Assembly (NCBI GenBank): GCA_028023455.1
Contig: JAQFVV010006246.1
Coordinates: 2,657,501-2,721,500, forward strand
Origin: Epiperipatus broadwayi
Taxonomy: Eukaryota; Onychophora; Udeonychophora; Euonychophora; Peripatidae
DNA length: 64,000 nt
Reading direction: 5' to 3'
The notes below the pieces were generated by a model. The model searched no databases, had not been told where the DNA came from, and saw only the letters and a program-made list of their open reading frames with translations. Positions 1 through 11,771 of this stretch are shown here, piece after piece (the first letter of the stretch is position 1; each line of letters begins with the position of its first letter). The position numbers were made by a program, and so were the translations under genes.

Positions 1-749
1 TGTGTTGATGGGGAGATGACAAAGATTTTAATTTAGAAGCTAATTGGTCTATAGTCGATTTTTTGAAAAATTGTAAATTGAGCTGGGGCAACATGCTGAC
101 CTATAAAATATATACGGCCGAAAAGTGTGAATATCTGACATGCATGAACATAAAATTGTAGTTGTTGAATTGAAACCCATCTGCAAGACCAATAAAAGAT
201 TTTTCATGGCACACCATCCTTCTTCATAAGAAATGTAAAAGTTATTGCTTGTTGAAATAATTTAGAAATTGATGATTATTTATTATTGCTGATTAGAATA
301 ACTAAAACGGATAAATTATTTTGGAATAGTCCAATTGATAATGTTTGCAATAAAAGGGGGAGTAGGAATTTATAGGTTTTCTTAAAGTTAAAAATTACAG
401 AGTTCTGATTCCGTGCGTAAGTATTTTTTTTTTTTGATAAAGAAATGGGTCAAAACAATAAATAAGTCTTTCAGAAAATTAGTTAAGTTAAATATGTATT
501 AGTATCATAAATTTTAATCTTTAGTAGACCTGGTATCATATATTTGAGTGTAACAATATTATATTTAAGGGTGTTTCTATTTTTATTTATGATCATTATT
601 GTTAATGTAATAAAGATTTATTATTGTTATAAAATTACATAGCATTTTGTGTTTTAATGTTTCTAATATCTCCAGAATCTACATCCAGCACCTATATTTA
701 AAACTAGTATTAGTTCATATTTAAATTTAAATTATTCATTTTTGTATTG
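1..749. other. AT-rich non-coding DNA
   Basis: No open frame of note, RNA gene or recognisable transposon was seen. The stretch holds short A/T runs, including a T run near 424-435. Confidence 0.5.
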
Positions 750-1110
750 ATTGTTTCCATATTCAATTCAAATAATTCATTTTTATATTGATAATCGATT
801 CCATGATCGATTTGCAGTAATCATTTCTATATTATTTCCATATTCGATTCACATAATTAATTTTATATTGATAATTTATTTCCATGGTTGATTTACAGTA
901 TTGATTTTTATATTGATTATTTTCATATTCGATTCACATAATTCATTTTATATAATTCACTTTTACATAATTCATTTTCACATAATTTACTTTCATAGTT
1001 AATTTGCATAATCTATTTTTATAGTGTATTTCCGTATTTTACTTACATAAGTAAATTTTGATCGATTTATATGATTAATGTCCATGTTTTACTTTCATAG
1101 TTTACTTTGG
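750..1110. repeat. Degenerate tandem repeat, period about 82-88 bp
   Basis: The phrase TCCATATTCRATTCAMATAAT recurs near 756, 838 and 922. Each time it is followed by an ATTTTATATTGATAAT-like segment and a TTCCATGRTYGATTTRCAGT-like segment. Later units decay into shorter CATAATTCAYTTT iterations up to about 1110. It is a non-coding, old tandem repeat judging by the divergence. Confidence 0.6.
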
Positions 1111-2216
1111 CAAAATATGATAGGTTTAAAATTATTAATTAAAATTTGGTCAATAGATTATATATAATAGAATAAAATGACAGGGAATTGTTAAGTTTAA
1201 TAAATTTAATCATTTGGTTCATTGTAATGTTGTGAATATTGGAAGCAGACATAAAATCTCTTTCCTGCTCTTGGTATTTAGAGTGATTCCCACTAGTAAA
1301 CTTGTATTAAAATTTAATTTAGCATATTTGGGATCATATCCATTACAATGTAATCACTCATAAGTGCACCTCTTGGCAGATCTAGACCTTGAGAAAGAGC
1401 AGTTCGATTATTAATCTAAGAGCTAGTTTGGAAGTCAAGTAGCATATTATAATAAAATTATTATACTATTATTAGAATAGTGATCGTGAATTGATAGTTG
1501 ATCGAAAGGAATATGTGTGTTTAGGGAAATAAGATTAAGGGTTCTTAGATTAGAGAGCATAACACAGACATTCCTTGTTATATAATTGTAGCTATTGAAA
1601 GTGATAGATGCTGAGAACAACGAATAAAGTAATGGAATTAAATGGGAGGATTTATTTATGATAATTTTTATATTGTATTAAATTAAATAATAATTTTATA
1701 TTGTGAACATAAATTATGAGTTCTCTGCATCGATTAGTGATTTATTTCCTGTAATATATAAATGAGAAATGTATATAACCACTTGAGATCAGATATTTAT
1801 ATGAAAGTTATGGAAGAAAGTTGTATCATTATTATAAATTTAATAATAAATTTATCATGAAATATTTGCATGATTAATGCTAGGTGTGAAATTGAGACCA
1901 CATAGATTGAATGGTTTTATCAACATTACATTTTTTTTGAGAGACAATTTAATTACTTTCTCCATTGTCTTCTATACTCCTTAAACATGGCTAATGATGA
2001 TGATCTTTGGTGGGCATTATGATTTATAGTTGCAATTTGGCACCCATGTATACTTGATCTTATTGTTAATATTAATAGATAGACACACTAGCCATCCTTG
2101 TTTGATCCTAAAATTTAATATTAAATTCAATTGACTAGCTACTTGAAATAAATGAGAGTTTGTTGAGGTTAAATAAGTTAAAGATTGCGCTGAGCAAAAG
2201 TTGAGATTACAATATA
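1111..2216. other. AT-rich non-coding DNA
   Basis: No gene, RNA or clear repeat was recognised here. Confidence 0.5.
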
Positions 2217-2222
2217 TATATA

Positions 2223-2450
2223 TTGTGCCAGTCAGTCTTCAATGATAGGCACAAAGATGGCTGCAAGCATAGTTGCAGCCCAAGCAAATGTACATATTAT
2301 AATAAAAGGAATGGTCTGTGCAGGTATATTTTCTCTGTTGCTTACACACATAATATATTGTAAATAAATAAGGTGAATGGTGATAATACGCTTATAAATA
2401 AATGAATGCGGACACCACATGTAAATATGTATTTTGCTGTTAATAAATGC
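2223..2450 (-). repeat. Short interspersed element in a (TA)n tract, copy 1
   Basis: About 230 bp, bounded on both sides by TATATATA tracts. It starts TTGTGCCAGTCAGTC. The reverse complement of the same sequence, diverged, lies at about 9877-10112. Both share a central TATTATATGTGTAAGCAACA-like block and a TTTGGGCTGCAACTATGCTTG-like block. Short open frames in each copy (about 62 codons) are accidental. Class is unknown; size and lack of coding suggest a SINE or MITE. Confidence 0.65.
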
Positions 2451-2452
2451 TA

Positions 2453-3110
2453 TATATATATATATTGATATTGAAACAGTAAGATTCGTATTCGAATCTT
2501 AAGTTTCACCTTTTTCTGTCGTCTCTCACTGACCGGTCTATCCCACCCAAATTTAAACTTTTTGATATCGAATTGTGTGTGTAACAATATTAAAAATGTA
2601 TAAATATATGTAGAATTCAGCATAAACACGCACACATTTCGATCTCAAATTAAACGCAATAAATAGGGATAAAATAATATAATTTAGATTTCTTTTAGTT
2701 ATATAATTTTGTATAATTTTAATCATTTATTTTGGATTATAAAGTTCGTATTTATTGCTTTGTTTAAATTTCATTTAATAATAATTCTAAAAAAATCTGA
2801 TGTAATATTTAATTAAAAGTTAAAATAATCTTATATTTCCTTTTTGTTTTTGAAATTTAAAAGCATCGGTCAGTGATAGATAATAGCTTAATTAAAGAAA
2901 AATTCCCCAAAAATGTAATTAGTAAATGTAAAATGTAAACAATAGAACGGCAGCTTTCTTTAATTAAAAACCAACTAAATGCATTGATTATCCTCAGGGC
3001 AGATTAAGTAGAACCTAAAAATATCTTAACAAAAATGTGAAAGATCAAGATAAGAAAAAAGGCCATCTTAGACTTGCTGGAGACATTCACTTAAACTTTA
3101 GCTTTGCTCT
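2453..3110. other. AT-rich non-coding DNA
   Basis: Begins with a (TA)n tract followed by TTGATATTGAAACAG and a tRNA-like B-box-resembling palindrome ATTCGTATTCGAATCT near 2486-2501, so it may hold the head of another interspersed element. Nothing else was recognised. Confidence 0.35.
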
Positions 3111-3113
3111 CGA

Positions 3114-3320
3114 TCACTGAGAGTCTCCAAAAATATAAAAATAATTTGTTCCTGCCAAGGTATGACCGAGTAAAGCACCTAGATTATTCTCCACCGGGAG
3201 ATGGCCTATCGGATGCTGAACTTTCCGTTGCCCATCATAAATCCACCATGAAGATCTGTTGCCTGAAATAAATGAAAAAGCTGCTGCTGCCATGAAATTA
3301 AATAAAATATCTAAATACAA
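3114..3320 (-). other. Unidentified 68-codon open frame, possible terminal exon or gene relic
   Basis: I do not recognise this frame. Its base composition is higher in GC than its surroundings. On the minus strand a splice-acceptor-like TTTATTTCAG precedes a frame that reads NRSSWWIYDGQRKV and runs through PIGHLPVENNLGALLGHTLAG to a stop at 3114-3116. That makes it resemble a last coding exon of about 150 bp ending in a partly hydrophobic stretch. No poly(A) signal was seen just downstream and no partner exon was found. It may equally be a chance frame inside a repeat. Confidence 0.2.
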
Positions 3321-3324
3321 GAAA

Positions 3325-3970
3325 GACTTGCCACTCGTGAACTTTTTGCTGCTAAACTCATGGAATAAGGAAACTTCTTATAAAACAGGTACCTGTCTGT
3401 GTTCAAACTCTAGAGTACTCTAATAATATGCTATAGCTCTTCTACATAATACTTATCTAAATTGTAAAATATAAAAACTACCATTTGTATAACTAAATTG
3501 AATAATTAATGTAATGTGTAAATTTCTCTACTAATCTAGCGTACCTCATTCTATCTTGGGTGCGTATTTCTATAATCTACATTTCTATCTATAGTTATTA
3601 TTTAATTATTGCATGCTCATAATTATTTCAATTTTCAAAGTTCAAATCTATGATCGCTTAAAACAATGAATGCGTGTCAAATTTTCATTAATATTTACTT
3701 TCTTTAATAACTTAACTTTCATATAAATCGACACGCATTCAATGCTTCATTTATTGTAATGCAGGAGTCTACTACTTCGCAAATGGCTGGCATATTAGTT
3801 ATAATAATTTCCAATTTATATATGTTTGGTATTTATTAAATCATCATGAATAATTCCATAGAATTACATTTCTTTGAGAGTCACCAACGTTATTTAGTAA
3901 ATGTTGATAATGTCGGGCCGAATTAGAAATCCATATAAATCTTATCATAATCGTTTATAAGTATACATGT
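3325..3970. other. AT-rich non-coding DNA
   Basis: Nothing recognised. An imperfect inverted pair, AATGAATGCGTGTCAAATTT (3665-3684) against CGACACGCATTCAATG (3729-3744), can form a short stem. Confidence 0.4.
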
Positions 3971-3974
3971 GTTA

Positions 3975-4275
3975 ATGTTTTAGAGACGCGATGACCCCTT
4001 CCGCCGTGAAATTTCCGGATTCTTCGGGGTTGAAATTAACCCCAGTCGTCCTACACAAGCGGGCATAATGGGTGCTCCCGTAGGACTTGACAACGTCATG
4101 CAGCCAGCCTGCAAAAATGCGACACGGACCGCTTGTCCCTGGTTATGCTTATGTGACACCTTACTTCGTCGGGTCAGGGCAGAGACCAGCCTGACATTCT
4201 TATAAACCCATTCGCGGCATTGCAGTTTCAATATACTGCCATTCCATATCGCCTTTCTAAAGCGTACCACGTGTT
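3975..4275 (-). other. GC-rich island with a 96-codon minus-strand frame
   Basis: This roughly 300-bp block stands out from flanks that are mostly A/T. The minus strand is open for 96 codons (4270 down to 3980), ending in TPKNPEISRRKGSSRL. I recognise no protein family, and it does not look like rRNA or tRNA. Candidates are a 3-prime segment of a retrotransposon, a processed gene fragment or a conserved non-coding element. The frame may be open only because GC-rich DNA has few stops. Confidence 0.3.
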
Positions 4276-4279
4276 CCTT

Positions 4280-5026
4280 TACTTCGTTTTATTATTCTAT
4301 ATATATCACTCCGCCTCTGCAGTATCTTCATAATTCACTCTCAAATAAATGTTTGCCCTTAGTTATAAATAAATATTTTAATTAAATAAATATATGTCTG
4401 CCATTATTTTTATAACCCATACTTTAGACTCTTGCATTGCAAAGGTATAAATCCCTCCATGCATGCATTAGAAATACTCACTCGAGAATTTTAGGTAGCT
4501 AGATTACGCCTTCAAATAAATGTATTCCTTTTGTAAACATTACAGTATCGGAAATACCGCTACTGAACTCTTCAATATAAAATAATGTCTAAATAAATAA
4601 AATGTATTCTTTAAAATATAATCATGTCGCAAATTCTGCTACTGAAGCTTTCAATCCCTAAAATATTATTAGTCAATGTTTTATTAAAATGTATTAATAA
4701 ATAATTTTAAACTATATGTCTGCAGTTACGTTTCATTTATTCGATACCCATTCTATATAATATTTCCTCGATTATGTAAATATGAATGTTTAATTAATAT
4801 TAGTTTGGTTATTGGCTAACTTGAGAAAATCTTGAATCTCTTGCATCTACCTGACCACCGTGCCTAAGGAAATATTTACTAATGTCACATCAGATGCGTT
4901 GTTTCGTGGATTGTATTGTGGAACCGATAAACTATGTTCGAACTCACTACTCGATGGTGCTGCTGTTCTGTATGGTGGTCGAATTCTGCACTATGTTTAC
5001 GAGGCACACATTTTCTGACCGTTACA
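4280..5026. other. Non-coding DNA, mixed
   Basis: AT-rich to about 4800, then a more balanced stretch (4830-5020) with a 64-codon plus-strand frame I do not recognise. No gene is supported. Confidence 0.4.
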
Positions 5027-8000
5027 ATATGAATAAATATAGTGGGGGATTAAATAAGTTATTGTGGGAAACTTAAATGTATTTGCAAGTAACCAGCAGT
5101 AAACATGTTTTATTTTGATTTTTTATTTTATTTTAGATTGAGAAACATTGTAATTTTTTTCTGTTGCATGTTGATTTTTTTTTTTTTTTTTGGAAAACTT
5201 AAAAACAATTTTAATGTGACAATACGTATACAGTTGAAGTTTTATAAATTTTTTTTAGAACTTAATTTTCATGACCGCAGGCTAGCCAAAGACCTCTTTC
5301 TTTTATTGTATAATGTTTTTGGACAAAAAAATGTAGAAATTGTATTAGTAGTCATTCGGCTTGACACCTACACAAAATTATTTAATTAAATAAATGTGAT
5401 TTGATTTTATTATTTAAAGAAATCAAGGGATTTGAATTTAAATGGTCTGAGAAATTCTTAAATTAATTAAAAGATAAAGTTATCATAAGACAAATTTTTT
5501 AAAGAGATAGCTAAAAATAAATCCATTGTTTGAACTTAATTAAAAACAGAGATTAATAATTTAATTAAAACAGAAATGTAAGAGCAATAACTCATGGAGG
5601 GGATAAGGGAATGCACCCTATAATGGGGGTGATGTAAAAATGCTGGTCAAGTGAAATTGGGGTCACTCTTTCTCTTTTTGGTTAGCAGTATAGTTTTCGG
5701 AGAGTACTGATTGAAAAGAAGAATTATTAGCATAAGAAATGGAAGAGTTATTAATAGCTGAACATATTTTGAAAGATGCAGACCAAGAAATATAAAAATT
5801 ATTGACTAAGAAAAAATCAAATGAATTTATTATTGTCAAATATATTTCCTGAGAAGTATTAATGGAAGGGAGAAAGAATACTGACCAATTAAATAAAGAA
5901 GGAAAGAAAGAGATGCAAAAGAAGAGGTGCTATATGTGTTAGTGCAGAGAGAGTTGAAGGAGAAGGGATGTGAAAAGACGCATTTTTCAATCCCTTCAGT
6001 TTTTTCCTAAAAGAGAAAGAGAAATGAACAATTGTCTTCCTATATTGTGGACCACAGGACATCAGGGCCTGGCAATAAAATACCAGCTACAATAAAAAAC
6101 CAATGGCTAACAGCATACCGATCTCCTCAGGATGTCGTGGGAATTAACACATTCCAAATTACAAGCAACTAGAAAATATGTACTTTTTTAAACAGTAAGA
6201 ACTATAACTAATGAACTTTAATTTTAAAAAAAAAACTTTTCTAGTATTTTAAAACAGTAAGAACTTTAGATAATTCATGAACACTAAGTATAAAACTTTC
6301 CCAGTATTTTAATAGAAATTCCTATCTGACCAATGTAAATTATTTATTAATAATTAATTTTATTGAATATCATTTCCATTAATTTATTTTTTAATAAATC
6401 ATTTATGTTGGTCCAATACAGAAATGTTACATCTGTCTGGTGAGAAAAACAATAAAAAAAAAAACTCCATAGGAAGGGATTGCGGTCCTTTTTGCCATCT
6501 TACTATCCCATTCCATAGGCAAAGGAGATGATCCATGGAACAGGGTACACCCATCTGAGGGTCAATAAGAAATAGGCTTATTTTGCCCAAGTGCAGCATA
6601 AAATGTGATTCTGCACGTAGCAGATCTTCAAGCTACATTTACTAATTACATCAATACATCCAATCCATTGACCCAATTTATTGTGAAACAAATAACTTAA
6701 GATTTACCCGCCCTTAATCTAAAATAACTTTACGAATCTATGCAGTCATTCACACCAGACTTAAATTTAGCATGATTTAATTAAAAGTTTAGCTTAACAG
6801 AAAAAAAATCATAATAAACACTAAAAAAAATGAAAAAAATAAATTAATGGAAATGATTTTTTTTAAAAAAATACATTCAATAAAATTAATTATTAATAAA
6901 TAATTTACATTGGTCAGATAGGAATTTCTATTAAAATACTGGAAAAGTTTTATACTTAGTGTTCATGAATTATTTAAAGTTCTTATGGTTTTAAAATACT
7001 GGGAAAGTTTTTTTTTTAGAATTAAAGTTCATTAGTTATTGTTCTTACTGTTTTAAAAAGTTTGTATTTTCTAGTTGCTTGTAATTTGGAAGGTGTTAAT
7101 TCCCACGATATCCTGAGAAGATCGGTATGCAGTTAGCCATTGTTTTTTTATTGTAGCTGGTATTTTATTGCTGGGCCCTGATGTCCTCTGGTCTGCAATA
7201 TAGGAAAACAATTGGTCATTTCTCTTTCTCTTTTAAAAAAGCTGAAGAGATTGAAGAGTGCATCTTTTCAATCCCTTCTCCTTCAACTCTCTCTGCACTA
7301 ACACATATAGCACCTCTTCTTTCACATCTCTTTTCTTTCTTCTTTTTTTAATTGGTCAGTATTCTTTCTCCTTTCGGTTAATACTTCTCATGAAATATAT
7401 TTGACAATAATAATTTCATTTGATTTTTTCTTAGTCAATAATTCTTATATTTCTTGGTCTGCACCTTTCAAAATATGTTCAGCTATTAATAACTCTTCCA
7501 TTTCTTATGCTAATAATTCTTCTTTTCAGTCAGTACTCTCTGAAAACTATACTGCTAACCAAAAAGAGAAAGTGTGAGAGTGACCCCAATTTCACCTGAC
7601 CAGCATTTATACATCACCCCCATTATAGGGTGAATTCTCTGATCCCCTCCATGAGTTATTGCTTTTACATTTTTGTTTTAATTAAATTATTAATCTCTGT
7701 TTTTAATTATTTAAGTCCAAACAATGGATTCATTTTTAGCTATCTCTTTAAAAAATTTGTCTTACGATAACTTTATCTTTTAATTAATTTAAGAATTTTT
7801 CAGACCATTTAAATTCCAATCCCTTGATTTTTTTAAATAATAAAATAAAATCACACTTATTTAATTAAATAATTTTGTGTAGGGGTCAAGCCGAATGACC
7901 AGTAATACAATTTCTACATTTTTTTGTCCAAAAACATTATACAATAAAAGAAAGAGGTCATTGGCTAGCCTGCGGTCATGAAAATTAAGTTCTAAAAAAA

Positions 8001-8225
8001 ATTTATAAAACTTAAAGTGTATACGTGTTGTCACATTAAAATTGTTTTAAAGGTTTCCAAAAAAGAAAAATATTCAATACATGCAACAGAAAAAAAAATA
8101 CAACGTTTAACAATCTAAAATAAAATAAAAAATCAAAATAAAACATGTTTACTGCTGGGTTACTTGCAAATACATTTAAGTTTCCCACAATAATTTCTTT
8201 AATCCCCCACTATATTTATTCATAT
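5027..8225. mobile_element. Old 3.2-kb palindromic (foldback-like) element
   Basis: The left arm (about 5027-6385) is the imperfect reverse complement of the right arm (about 6838-8225). For example, ATATGAATAAATATAGTGGG at 5027 pairs with the CCCACTATATTTATTCATAT ending at 8225, and AGTAACCAGCAGTAAACATG near 5088 pairs with CATGTTTACTGCTGGGTTAC near 8143. The arms differ by many substitutions and small indels, so the structure is not recent. The 450-bp centre (6386-6837) is unique. No target duplication is obvious. Open frames inside the arms are AT-rich and resemble no protein. It is either a non-autonomous foldback element or an inverted duplication. Confidence 0.75.
6386..6837. other. Unique spacer between the arms of the 3.2-kb palindrome
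   Basis: This segment has no inverted partner. It includes a less AT-rich stretch (6405-6600) around CCATCTTACTATCCCATTCC and a 66-codon minus-strand frame that I do not recognise. Confidence 0.5.
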
Positions 8226-8231
8226 CAAAAA

Positions 8232-9860
8232 TAATATATATATATTGAACCGTGTTCGAATATGTGGATTCGAATCACCGGCCTCTTAGGCAGAGAAGAA
8301 CATACTCAGAGAGTATGTATGCCCAAACGATAGCTATAAAGTATATAACTAACGTTACATTTCCAGGACATAACTTCTTCTCGACTGTTGAGTTCAACAC
8401 CAAGTTCAAAGCACTTTTTTTTGTTTGTGTATAAACACGGGCGCCAGCTGCTTATTCTAAAAGAATAGACAATGCACTTTGAATAGTGGCAACTAACCCA
8501 ACGCCTAAATCCACGACTAGCTCAGTTGTTTGTAATCACTAATAGATTATACTTAATTAGTGGTTAAAAGACTTGATAAAGAATTTGTTAAAAAGAATTT
8601 ATAAAAAGAATTGTAAAAGAATTGATAAAAAGGAATTGATAAAAAGAATTGACTGACAAATAAAGTTTAATTTTAAAGATAATTTATTAACTAACATTTA
8701 TTTACTAAATTTAAACATTTTATAATTCTAATAAAACACACGCATATTTTAAATTAACATTTCTAAATAGTCTAAATATTCCTATAGATTCAATAACAGA
8801 ACACTCTAATTTCACTAATAAATATTGGTAGAATGATCACGCACATATTAACTAATGCACACACATAATAATGATAATAAAGGACTACATAGCATTTGAA
8901 ATTTAATCACACACATATCAATAGTTCATTTATGTATGATATCGAGTTCATATAATTAGACTCTTGGAGGATTCGCACGAATTAATGAAATGCAATGGCT
9001 ATTACAGTATAGAACGAAATAAGCAAATGTTTTACCTAGGATTTTGAATGTTGACGTAGAATTTTGTTCTTTGGAGGCTGCTTTTCGGTGAGGATATTTC
9101 CATTATAAATGCTTACCAGCCGGCTGGGACGTTTCCTTGCTGAGTTTCCTGATTTTCACGATTATTGCTATCGGAGACAAATAGATACTGACGGAGATTT
9201 TCTAAGATGTTAAGCTGACATTATTTCACGGGCAGATCTGCTGTTTTCTCGGACATCTGGGCTGGAGGTGAACGTGCATTCCAAAATATTCTCAGCACTG
9301 CATTTTGTTTCTTAACTGACTCAATTAATTTCCAAACTGCACTCTCTCAATAACTTTGTGAACTGAATCACTGTCCGATAAAAAAGTCTATTTATACCTG
9401 CGCCTTGTTGTCTTTCTAATATCTCCGGCAAAGATCTGTTATCAAATTCCAATGATAATCATTTGATAAACGTGTTTTGGAAGATTGCTTAATTAGTAAT
9501 AGCCATGCAGAGATGTTGTTTTATATTTTAATTAATAACCATTGCCGTGTTTTTTAATAATAATCTTCTTTAACTTTATAATAACATTTATTCTATTGTT
9601 GACAATCGCACATATATACGGTCATATATTTTTAATACAATTTACTATTTAGTTTTAACATTATTTTTCTTTAATTAAACTTGAATGAAAAGAGATTTGT
9701 ATATTTATATTTTTACGAATACTAATAAAAACTATTTAATTCCTATCTTTTTCCAAAACAAACCGAATAAACTCTTCAACATTTAATTTTATGTTTTTCT
9801 TTTACGAAAGATTACTTTAATAATAATTTTAGATAAAAATTATATGTGCCTATATCAATA
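8232..9860. repeat. Large interspersed element family Y, copy A
   Basis: Starts in a (TA)n tract with TTGAACCGTGTTCGAA, followed by a B-box-like GGATTCGAATCACC (8267-8280). It ends near GGTACAATATATAT (9865-9878). A diverged direct copy lies at 11772-13455. Shared blocks include GACAAATAAAGTTTAA, ACATTATTTCAC and CATTTTTGTTTC-like segments, ATATCCTCCGGCAAA / ATATCTCCGGCAAAG, and TAATTAGTAATAGCC. The ends form a weak inverted repeat (ATATTGTACC against GGTACAATAT). No coding capacity was found. A non-autonomous DNA transposon is the likeliest class. Confidence 0.6.
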
Positions 9861-9876
9861 TAGGTACAATATATAT

Positions 9877-10112
9877 AGCATTTATTAAACAGCAAAATAC
9901 ATATTTACATGTGATGTCTGCATTTGTTTATTTATAAGCATATCACCATTTACCTTATTTATTTACAATATATTATATGTGTAAGCAACAGAGAAAATAT
10001 ACCTGCACAGACCACTCCTTTTATTATAATATATATATATTTGTTTGGGCTGCAACTATGCTTGTGGCCGTCTTTGTGCCTGTTATTGAAGACTTACTGG
10101 TGCAATATATAG
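9877..10112 (+). repeat. Short interspersed element in a (TA)n tract, copy 2
   Basis: Diverged reverse-oriented relative of the element at 2223-2450. It runs from AGCATTTATTAAACAGC to TTACTGGTGCAATATATA and then enters a GATA/TA microsatellite. It directly follows the end of family-Y copy A. Non-coding. Confidence 0.65.
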
Positions 10113-10130
10113 ATAGATAGATATATATAT

Positions 10131-10893
10131 GAAAAACAAAAACAAGTTATTCACGTAACTTGCTATCACTTGTTATTTATGATCAATAGATGGCATTTTA
10201 CCAAAACCACCAAAACAAGTGTAAATTTGTTTACATAAACAACAGAGTCAGAATTCACTATCTCTTTCATTTGCTCACCCTCAGATCAGCTGATTTCAAG
10301 CTAATTTGCTATCATCAGTGAAGGATAGAGTTAGAAACTAGATGTAAACACTGACTCCAAGTGTTTATGCAAAACGTTTCTATCAGTTTGCAAGCATGAA
10401 TTTTTCAGACTGGTAAAGTCTTCAAACTCAGCCTAACAAGCCAGATAGCCTGTTTCAGTGGTGGTAAAATGCCATATATTGATCATAAATAACAAGTGAT
10501 AGCAAGTTACGTGAATAACTTGTTTTTGTTTTTCATAAATGTACCTTTAACGGTTTTTTGCAATGATATATATTGCAGAGGCTTTGACTATGTGGTGAAA
10601 CTGAACTGAGATCAGACCCATATAGCTATCTGGCTTGTTAGGCTGAGTTTGAAGACTTTACTGGTCTGAAAAATTCACGCTTGCAAACTGATAGAAACGT
10701 TTTGCATAAACACTTGGAATCAGTGTTTACATCTAGTTTCTAACTCTATCCTATCTGATGATAGCAAATTAGCTTGAAATCAGCTGATCTGAGGGTGAGC
10801 AAACGAAAGAGATAGTGAATTCTGATTCTTTTGTCATTTATGCAAACAAATTTACACTTGTTTCGGTGGTTTTGGTAAAATGCCATCTATTGA
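10131..10893. mobile_element. Foldback element of the 416-bp satellite family
   Basis: A forward partial unit (10131 to about 10455) is followed by a reverse-complement unit (to 10893). GTTACGTGAATAACTTG at 10507 mirrors CAAGTTATTCACGTAAC at 10144. The left end GAAAAACAAAAACAAG and right end TTGATCATATATATA both sit in (TA)n tracts. It is the diverged relative of the array at 14731-17443, and both elements begin and end at the same points of the unit. In this copy the GGCGCT core is mutated (AGATGGCATTTTA). Confidence 0.75.
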
Positions 10894-10911
10894 TCATATA
10901 TATATGTGTAT

Positions 10912-11765
10912 ATATACATATATATATACGAGCATATTATCTATACTGAACTATCCACTCCATCTTATGTAACTGATATACATATTTTCTGCTGACTCAG
11001 CACTCATTAGTTGATCCAGATCATCATCTCCCACACATATATCTATAATAAGTGCTCAGTTCATATTAAGATAGCAAATCTTCAAACTTTAATGTATAGG
11101 CTTCAATCTTTTTCATCTCCAACTCTTCACCCATCAATATAATTGAAAATCTAATGATAATCTGGACCAATTGATTAGTGCTGGTTCAGCATAAAATATG
11201 TATATGAAATTATTTATCTTTTTCACATATACATGGACATGTGTCTCAATTGTATAAGATGGGGTGGATGACTAAAGGGAAGTTAAAAGTCAGTTCAAAT
11301 CAAGTTTAGTATAGACAATATACTTGTATTTGAATATTACAATTCAACCTGAATTCTGCCCATCACACTTTTGTGTATTTAAATGAACATATTAAGGTTC
11401 TGTATATGAGGGTTAGAGTGACTTAACATTAACATGGGTATGATAACAATATTGGTGTCAACAAGAGCTTTGAGCATTCTATCATCAGATTTTCAAGATA
11501 TGGTAGCTGAAGAGTTAGAGAGAAGAATATTGAAGCCTGTCCATTAAAGTTTGAAGTTTTGCTATCTTAATATAAATTGTGCATTGATTATATATGTGTG
11601 GGAGATCATGCTGGACTGATTGATGTGTGCTGATTCAGCACAAAATATGTATGTTGGAGATCTTTTTTTCACATGTTTGTGGTCACGTATTAATCAGATG
11701 TATAAGATGGAATTGATAGCTATAGGGAGCTTGAATGTCTGAGTTCAAATACCTTCTAATATATA
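10912..11765. repeat. Inverted-repeat element with direct sub-repeats
   Basis: Sequence near 10975-11125 reappears inverted near 11545-11680; for example TCTCCCACACATATAT near 11028 pairs with ATATATGTGTGGGAGA near 11592. A CAGCAYAAAATATGTATRT block also occurs as a direct copy near 11189 and 11637. Both ends are (TA)n tracts. A B-box-like GAGTTCAAATACC lies near 11740. Non-coding; class unknown. Confidence 0.55.
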
Positions 11766-11771
11766 TATATA

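Noticed and set aside
5105-5389. 94-codon plus-strand frame
   Set aside because: Inside the left arm of the 3.2-kb palindrome, made of Phe/Leu/Asn codons from T/A runs and broken in the mirrored arm.
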